Below the pieces are notes generated by a model. The model searched no databases, was not told the DNA's origin, and saw only the letters and a list, made by a program, of their open reading frames with translations. Source: Shewanella sp. OMA3-2 (GTDB lineage: Bacteria; Pseudomonadota; Gammaproteobacteria; Enterobacterales; Shewanellaceae). From it: a DNA stretch of 64,000 bases. Below are positions 59,501-64,000 of this stretch, piece by piece. The translations under genes were made by a program, and so were the position numbers. The stretch covers positions 2,864,001 through 2,928,000 of the forward strand of contig NZ_CP090974.1 of assembly GCF_021513195.1 (NCBI RefSeq). The letters are read 5' to 3'. The stretch's first letter is position 1. Every line of letters starts with the position of its first letter.

Positions 59501-59989
59501 TCACCTATTACTTTGCAATAGCTTAGCCAAAGCGGTCAAACTATTTTCAAGTAAATCAATCACCAGGTCAAAGCCATTGCCACCGCCATAATAGGGATCA
59601 GGCACATCTTTGATATTTTTAAGGTCTTTGACATTTGTGTCTCCATAAGCAAGCATCATTGATAGTTTATGTCGATATTGCTTTGGACACCGCGCCACAA
59701 GATCTTTCATATTGGCGGCATCGGCTGCAAGAATAAGGTCAAAATCAACAAAGTCTTGTTCAATAACCTGCCTGGCACGAATACCACTAAAATCTATCCC
59801 ACGAGCCTCACCCGCTTTAACACTGCGAGGATCAGGTAAGTCACCTTGGTGATAGGCTATTGTACCTGCTGAATCTACTTTTATATCAAGCTGATACTGT
59901 TGGGCTTTTTGTCTAAAAATAGCCTCTGCAGTGGGAGAGCGACAAATATTCCCCATACAAACAAATAATATCGACTTTACTTCTGTCAT
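59501..59989 (-). CDS. Low-molecular-weight protein-tyrosine phosphatase
   Basis: A 162-aa phosphatase with the C(X)5R P-loop VCMGNICRSPTAEA near residue 11 and the general-acid DPYYGG motif near 130, plus SARQVIEQDFVDFDLILAAD. Homologues include Wzb (capsule control) and metabolic acid phosphatases. No capsule genes lie nearby, so a Wzb role is not supported. Starts at ATG 59989. The gene may be co-transcribed with the upstream ligase gene. Confidence 0.92.
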   Translation of the reverse strand: MTEVKSILFVCMGNICRSPTAEAIFRQKAQQYQLDIKVDSAGTIAYHQGDLPDPRSVKAGEARGIDFSGIRARQVIEQDFVDFDLILAADAANMKDLVARCPKQYRHKLSMMLAYGDTNVKDLKNIKDVPDPYYGGGNGFDLVIDLLENSLTALAKLLQSNR

Positions 59990-60032
59990 CACAATTAGGT
60001 TACCTTTCTAACACCGATCAAATCTAGAGAAC

Positions 60033-60971
60033 TTACGGTTCCTTAGGTTCATCATCTCTTATCCGCCAAAAGCTTGCAAACCTTGGCACCCCATTTTTAG
60101 TAAAACCAATATGATGATAACTTATCAATGTGCCTATTGAAGGTGGGTTTTGACGTTGAAGATCGGTAAACCCTGTACCAATATCAAACACGATCCCATT
60201 TGGCATTTTCACCGTTAATGCGCCCATCACGCCAGTATATTTACCTTTGCCTTCTGTGTGTCCGATGACGATAGCGTCAGCATCACTTTTAAGTTTTAAT
60301 TTTAATATATTATCTGTACGACCTGTCACATAAGTCGCTTGTTTTCGATGTAACATCAGGCCTTCAGCCCCCTGGCCAACAACATGCTTTAATCGTTGAT
60401 ACAACTCAAGCTCTGAATAAATAGTGACCTGATCTATTGCTTCTAAATATTCTGACTTAGCAGCAATGATTTGTAATTGTTGATACCGCTGCTCAAAAGT
60501 TAAGTCTGATAAGGGTAAATCAAATAACATCAACTTTACTTTACTCCAAGCGGTATCATTCGCTTCTGCTTGTCTCACCAGACCTGATACCACCTCAAAT
60601 TGCCCGCGGCCTATCCATAACTCGCCTTCAAATACAGTATTAGGAAAATCCTCAATAAACCAAGCTGGCGAATGTATCAGTTTCCCGCTTTTTGTTAATA
60701 GTTGTTGTCCATTCCAATAAGCTCTGACACCATCTAACTTTTCACTAACAAGATAATTCTCAATGGTCACAGTGCCCGTTAGTGACTTAGCTAATTGTAT
60801 TTGCGGTTTAGAGTTTTCCTGTTCAGCATGAGCATAGCTGGCGAAAAAATGTAGCAGTAATACGCTAATAATAACGACATAAAAACCAGGGGAATAGCCG
60901 TTTATTGAAGCACGTTTTAGATTAACTCGCAGTATATTGGTAGGCATTATATCAGTCAGAAATGTGTTCAT
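60033..60971 (-). CDS. Exported ATP-dependent DNA ligase (Lig E-like minimal ligase)
   Basis: A 312-aa protein with a long N-terminus, a hydrophobic stretch (about 30-47) and an Ala-x-Ala-type cleavage site (SYAHA, near 48). The mature part is a minimal nucleotidyltransferase plus OB fold. The adenylation motif SEKLDGVRAYW near residue 77 supplies the catalytic Lys; other ligase motifs are FEGELWIGRG, EGLMLHRKQ and LKLKSDADAIV. AGGA sits six bases before the ATG. Small ligases of this type, exported in marine and competent bacteria, join nicks in double-stranded DNA. A role in DNA taken up or lying outside the cell is a published proposal, not shown here. Confidence 0.88.
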   Translation of the reverse strand: MNTFLTDIMPTNILRVNLKRASINGYSPGFYVVIISVLLLHFFASYAHAEQENSKPQIQLAKSLTGTVTIENYLVSEKLDGVRAYWNGQQLLTKSGKLIHSPAWFIEDFPNTVFEGELWIGRGQFEVVSGLVRQAEANDTAWSKVKLMLFDLPLSDLTFEQRYQQLQIIAAKSEYLEAIDQVTIYSELELYQRLKHVVGQGAEGLMLHRKQATYVTGRTDNILKLKLKSDADAIVIGHTEGKGKYTGVMGALTVKMPNGIVFDIGTGFTDLQRQNPPSIGTLISYHHIGFTKNGVPRFASFWRIRDDEPKEP

Positions 60972-61098
60972 TAGCAGTCCTTTGCTTTACCAAACTGACT
61001 ACAAAAGTTAATCGATATTGAATACTCGATTAACAAATATATAGAAGAATGGCATAATCCGTAAAGAGTTTAGTGTAGTACATAAAATGAAGGCTTGA

Positions 61099-61470
61099 AT
61101 GAAACCTAAAAATAATCATGGATTTAAACGCGTTATTAGAGCGACAGGCTTTTCTATACAGGGATTTAAAGCGGCATTTAGAGATGAAGCGGCATTTAGG
61201 CAAGAACTCGTATTAGCCGCTATTATGCTCCCCATCGCATTACTCATAGATGTCAGCATATTAGAACGCTTAATGTTAATATTAGGTGTTTTTTTAGTGC
61301 TAATTGTAGAGTTACTCAACTCAGCAATTGAAGCTGTAGTTGACCGTTTTGGTGGTGAAATACATCCCTTAAGCGGTCAAGCCAAAGATATAGCTTCAGC
61401 CGCCGTTTTTCTTAGTTTGCTATTTTGTGGGATATGCTGGGTCGTTATTATTGGCCCATTAATTTGGTAA
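61099..61470 (+). CDS. dgkA: Diacylglycerol kinase
   Basis: A 123-aa inner-membrane kinase (E. coli 121) recycling diacylglycerol released by membrane-derived oligosaccharide and lipid A modification. Three hydrophobic helices (about 34-50, 57-75, 98-120) and the family motif VELLNSAIEAVVDRFGGEIHPLSGQAKDIASAA with its catalytic Glu near residue 71. Separate from the LysR gene by 65 bp, convergent. Confidence 0.95.
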   Translation: MKPKNNHGFKRVIRATGFSIQGFKAAFRDEAAFRQELVLAAIMLPIALLIDVSILERLMLILGVFLVLIVELLNSAIEAVVDRFGGEIHPLSGQAKDIASAAVFLSLLFCGICWVVIIGPLIW

Positions 61471-61484
61471 TTTTTCCAGTCAAA

Positions 61485-61533
61485 AAGGCAGAAACATGAG
61501 TTACATTGAGTTTGCGTTGCTTATTTCTGCCTT
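61485..61533 (-). terminator. Possible terminator of hdfR
   Basis: AAGGCAGAAA (61485-61494) and TTTCTGCCTT (61524-61533) form a ten-base stem closing a 29-base loop just after the minus-strand hdfR stop, with a T run beyond on that strand. The large loop makes it weak. Confidence 0.4.
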
Positions 61534-61535
61534 GG

Positions 61536-62396
61536 TTAAATTAGATCTATAGACACTTTATCTTGCAGCAGCATAAGGGCCTTTTCAATTTGTTCTCGCC
61601 GTTCATTTCCCGTCCAAAAAGCACCATATACAGTGCGATCAATAGTAGCAGCTTGCTCAACAACAAAGACTTGCTGGGATGCTAAATACGGTTTAATAAA
61701 TGAGTGTGGTAAAAAAGCACTGCCACCATTCTTGTGTAAAAAATCTAATGCCATTCTTGCCGAACTGGTATGTAAGGTCGGCACTGGCAACATGGTAAAT
61801 GTCTGTGCATGGGCAATATTAAATGCTGTTCCCCAATCCACTTTAATATAATTTATTGTCCCTATATTGCTTAATGACATCCCCGCTTGGTGGCACACTA
61901 AGCACAAACTCACATCCATTAATTTCACCGTGTCTACATCTTCCAATTTTGGCGTGTCAAAACTAATGGCAATATCAATACTTCGTTCAATCAATTGTCG
62001 AGTCATAACTTGGGGGGTAATCACTTCTGTACGAAGTAACACTCCAGGTAATCCTTGATGTAAAGACTGAAAAAAGTGTTGTAAATAAGTATCCCAAATA
62101 TTATGCCCTGTGCCCAAAGTGAGCTGTAACAAGTTCTCTTGATGCAAACTAACATCTTGCTTTGCTTTTTCCCAAGCCGTTAACACCGCTTCAGCATGGC
62201 CGAGCATTCTTTCCCCTGCTGGGGTTGGGTGAATATTATTACGAACACGATCGAATAACTCTACCCCGAGTAACGATTCTAACTGCTTAACCCTAAAACT
62301 GACTGCACTGCGGGTTAAAAAAAGATTTTCAGCCGCCTTACCAAAATGTCGTGTCTTTGAAACCTCAAGAAAGGTCTTTAATAAATCCGTGTCCAT
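61536..62396 (-). CDS. hdfR: LysR-family regulator HdfR
   Basis: A 286-aa LysR-type regulator: N-terminal winged helix-turn-helix (about 1-60, DLLKTFLEVSKTRHFGKAAE, RSAVSFRVKQLESLLGVELF) and a C-terminal substrate-binding-like domain (about 90-286). The first 60 residues match E. coli HdfR closely (MDTxLLKTFLEVSxTRHFG). HdfR represses flhDC in E. coli and is a DNA-binding partner in that context. It is divergent from maoP, the same pair as E. coli hdfR-yifE. Confidence 0.88.
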   Translation of the reverse strand: MDTDLLKTFLEVSKTRHFGKAAENLFLTRSAVSFRVKQLESLLGVELFDRVRNNIHPTPAGERMLGHAEAVLTAWEKAKQDVSLHQENLLQLTLGTGHNIWDTYLQHFFQSLHQGLPGVLLRTEVITPQVMTRQLIERSIDIAISFDTPKLEDVDTVKLMDVSLCLVCHQAGMSLSNIGTINYIKVDWGTAFNIAHAQTFTMLPVPTLHTSSARMALDFLHKNGGSAFLPHSFIKPYLASQQVFVVEQAATIDRTVYGAFWTGNERREQIEKALMLLQDKVSIDLI

Positions 62397-62502
62397 AAAA
62401 ATTCTTCACCGAAATGGATAAAATATTTTGATTTAAAAAAATTTCAAGCTGGCCAATACTCCAATTGAAATTTTTATTCACTTAATCTTATAGGTAAATG
62501 CC

Positions 62503-62940
62503 ATGTCACAGCAATCATATACACATGTAGCTGCCAGTATTGACACTATAGCCAATGGCACAGCTAGCTTTGTGAGCAACAAGCGTTTTTACGACGATGT
62601 TAATTTCCCAAAGGGGTTTAAACGTTGTGGAGACTTTACCAACAAGGAAGCTGAATTGCTTGAACAACATGGTCAAGCGCTGAAGAATTTATTTGAAGGC
62701 ACACAACTGCCTTGTTCGCCAGATGAAGACCAATTTGTAAAAGTAACCCAAGGACTACTTCCACCGACGACTGCAATGGAATTACTATGGTCAAAATACA
62801 CTCGGTTAGCCAAAGGTAAGCCGTTTTATGCCGTAGTTGGCACTATTCATAACCCTGGTCCATCAGCAAAAGTCGAAATAGAGATTGACTTCGATGACAT
62901 CAGTGATGATGAAGAAGAAGCCTCAAGTACAGAAGACTAG
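62503..62940 (+). CDS. maoP: Macrodomain Ori organisation protein MaoP (YifE, DUF413)
   Basis: A 145-aa acidic protein whose middle matches YifE: NKRFYDDVNFPKGFKRCGDFTNKEAELLEQHG, then MELLWSKYTRLAKGKPFYAVVGT. It is longer than the E. coli form (112 aa), with extra N-terminal and acidic C-terminal residues. In E. coli MaoP and the site maoS keep the Ori macrodomain compact, and maoS lies near this locus. Paired with hdfR here as in E. coli. Confidence 0.88.
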   Translation: MSQQSYTHVAASIDTIANGTASFVSNKRFYDDVNFPKGFKRCGDFTNKEAELLEQHGQALKNLFEGTQLPCSPDEDQFVKVTQGLLPPTTAMELLWSKYTRLAKGKPFYAVVGTIHNPGPSAKVEIEIDFDDISDDEEEASSTED

Positions 62941-62977
62941 ATAACGCCTAAGGGCTAAACACTCAAGTTTTGTAAAT

Positions 62978-63005
62978 AAAGGGGCTTTCAGCTCCTTTAT
63001 TTTTT
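62978..63005 (+). terminator. Rho-independent terminator of maoP
   Basis: AAAGGGGCT pairs with AGCTCCTTT (one G-U) around TTC, followed by a T-rich stretch, 38 bp past the stop. Confidence 0.85.
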
Positions 63006-63247
63006 GTTCGAGCTGTCAATTGTTGAATATAAGTGAGTCGCAAGCCCCATAGGACCGCTAATAGCTCGCCTTATAGTAAATAGAAACAACATAAAACAGG
63101 CCTTAATTCACATCTATCATCCTCCATACTGAAAAATTTTGATTTTAAGCAGCTTTAATGAAACAAAGTTTTTACATTTCATTACACAATGCTACAATTA
63201 TTATCGTGTTCTAGTGACAGTATTTTTGTCGCACACATTCAGTCCTG

Positions 63248-63315
63248 TTACTCGTGAATCTTTAATTGTTATTTTTCTTCTGTCGTCGTTTATTTAGAAG
63301 AAGCACTACGAGTAA
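63248..63315 (+). repeat. Two-tier hairpin in the leader of the outer-membrane protein gene
   Basis: TTACTCGT (63248-63255) pairs with ACGAGTAA (63308-63315), and inside it TTCTTCT (63275-63281) pairs with AGAAGAA (63296-63302). It lies about 60 bp before the start codon, upstream of the CCGGAG ribosome site. Confidence 0.6.
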
Positions 63316-63376
63316 ACAATGTATATTGCCATCAATGAGCAATAACTATAAAAAGAAAAATCCGGAGTTTTTATTT

Positions 63377-64000
63377 ATGTTCAAAACTTTGATGTCATGT
63401 GCCTTGCTATTTATAGCAACCTCAGCATTTGCCGACGAGAATAATGTCACCACCTCAGAATCTGTTTATGTTTTTCCAGATTCATTCTCCTTAAATATTG
63501 GTGGATTATATGCAAACTCTGACTCGTACATGGTCGTCACTAATCCTCGTACTGGTGGTACTTTTCCATTAGATTTTGAAGATGATCTAAACCTTAAAGA
63601 AAAACAATTTTTACCTTTTATAGAATTAGCCTACTCATTTAACCAAAGACACAATATTTATATAGATTTGAAGTCTTTACACCGCACAGCTGTGTCCCCT
63701 CAAATTGCGAAAGACTTTCAATTTACATTACCAGATTCAGATATTACCTATGATGTTGAAGCAGGCATCAGCTTAAAATCAACCTTAGATATTGATATTT
63801 TACGTTTAGGTTACGGTTATGATATTTGGCAAGGAGAGAACTACACAATAGGCGCATCTGTCGGTGTGCACACTATGTTCGTCAAAACGGCTTTTGAAGG
63901 TGAAATAGGGATTTGTGTACCAAACACTCAACTTGAACAGTATTGTGGCGAAAAAATCACCTCCCCTAGAGTTGTCGACAAGAGCTTAACGGCTCCATTG
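63377..64000 (+). CDS. Putative outer-membrane beta-barrel protein (3' end cut by window edge)
   Basis: Open from ATG 63377 to the window end, 208 codons seen. A signal peptide (MFKTLMSCALLFIATSAFA, cleavage about 19/20) is followed by alternating strands rich in aromatic residues (FSLNIGGLYANSDSYMVV, FIELAYSFNQRHNIYIDLKSL, LGYGYDIWQGENYTIGASVGV), as in OmpA/OmpW-like porin-type barrels. A Cys pair (GICVPNTQLEQYCG) may form a disulphide loop. CCGGAG lies about 11 bases before the ATG. Family cannot be named from this fragment. Confidence 0.75.
   Translation, partial: MFKTLMSCALLFIATSAFADENNVTTSESVYVFPDSFSLNIGGLYANSDSYMVVTNPRTGGTFPLDFEDDLNLKEKQFLPFIELAYSFNQRHNIYIDLKSLHRTAVSPQIAKDFQFTLPDSDITYDVEAGISLKSTLDIDILRLGYGYDIWQGENYTIGASVGVHTMFVKTAFEGEIGICVPNTQLEQYCGEKITSPRVVDKSLTAPL

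Larger units (their letters stand above)
62941..63376. other. Intergenic region between maoP and the outer-membrane protein gene
   Basis: The region contains the maoP terminator and a structured region (63248-63315). Otherwise AT-rich with no gene seen; the promoter of the outer-membrane protein gene must lie here. Confidence 0.6.

Noticed and set aside
63180..63376. Cyclic di-GMP or other known riboswitch before the outer-membrane protein gene
   Set aside because: The conserved core sequences of the classes I know are absent; only simple nested stems are present.

Overview
This is 64 kb of chromosomal DNA from a marine gammaproteobacterium. Gene content and protein sequence point to Shewanella, and low G+C with many AT-rich spacers fits a cold-adapted lineage. 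The genus is an inference from family knowledge; no search was run. Nearly all of the window is core housekeeping. I see no rRNA or tRNA genes, no CRISPR array, no prophage and no insertion sequence.

Layout. 1-6.7 kb (minus strand): apbC-udk-dcd-pabC-mltG-tmk-holB-pilZ-tatD (tatD cut by the window edge), covering nucleotide metabolism, DNA polymerase clamp loading, peptidoglycan cleavage and folate. pabC is broken by a one-base frameshift. 6.9-9 kb: metG. 9.0-16.9 kb: a complete histidine operon hisGDCBHAFIE behind a five-His leader peptide and an attenuator. 16.9-22.8 kb (minus): pheS-pheT-ihfA, lpxM and an mscS-type channel, with a GTTTAA hexamer repeat between the last two. 23.1-28.1 kb: a chemoreceptor, an exported tandem retropepsin-like protein, a small protein of unknown function, YceI, YaiI and pdxH. 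28.2-31.1 kb (minus): speA and a eukaryotic-type S-adenosylmethionine decarboxylase. 31.7-35.1 kb (plus): an S1-domain protein, yceH and an ABC exporter. 35.4-41.5 kb: a cold-shock protein, rlmA, an unrecognised protein, sbcB, cdd, a beta-hydroxyacid dehydrogenase and a thioesterase. 41.7-47.9 kb (minus): yceD-rpmF-plsX-fabH-fabD-fabG-acpP-fabF. 48.2-54.5 kb: yceF, a HAD phosphatase, rluC and divergent rne. 54.7-61.5 kb: a SulP transporter, an MsrB-MsrA fusion, a 2OG-Fe(II) oxygenase, ylqF, a low-molecular-weight phosphatase, an exported ATP-dependent DNA ligase and dgkA. 61.5-64 kb: hdfR/maoP and the start of an outer-membrane protein.

The most unusual item is the AdoMet decarboxylase gene. 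Its first nine codons are in one frame and the rest are in the -1 frame. The join is the heptamer A-AAA-AAG in slippery phase, followed at once by a UAG stop. A -1 slip would restore the full family N-terminus, including the FFEG-SE catalytic segment. It is either programmed (or transcriptional) frameshifting in polyamine synthesis or a simple A-tract deletion. Other points of interest are a well-resolved his attenuator, a possible Phe-codon leader for pheST, a FadR-like palindrome next to the acpP promoter, and a single-chain protein with two DTGA retropepsin motifs.
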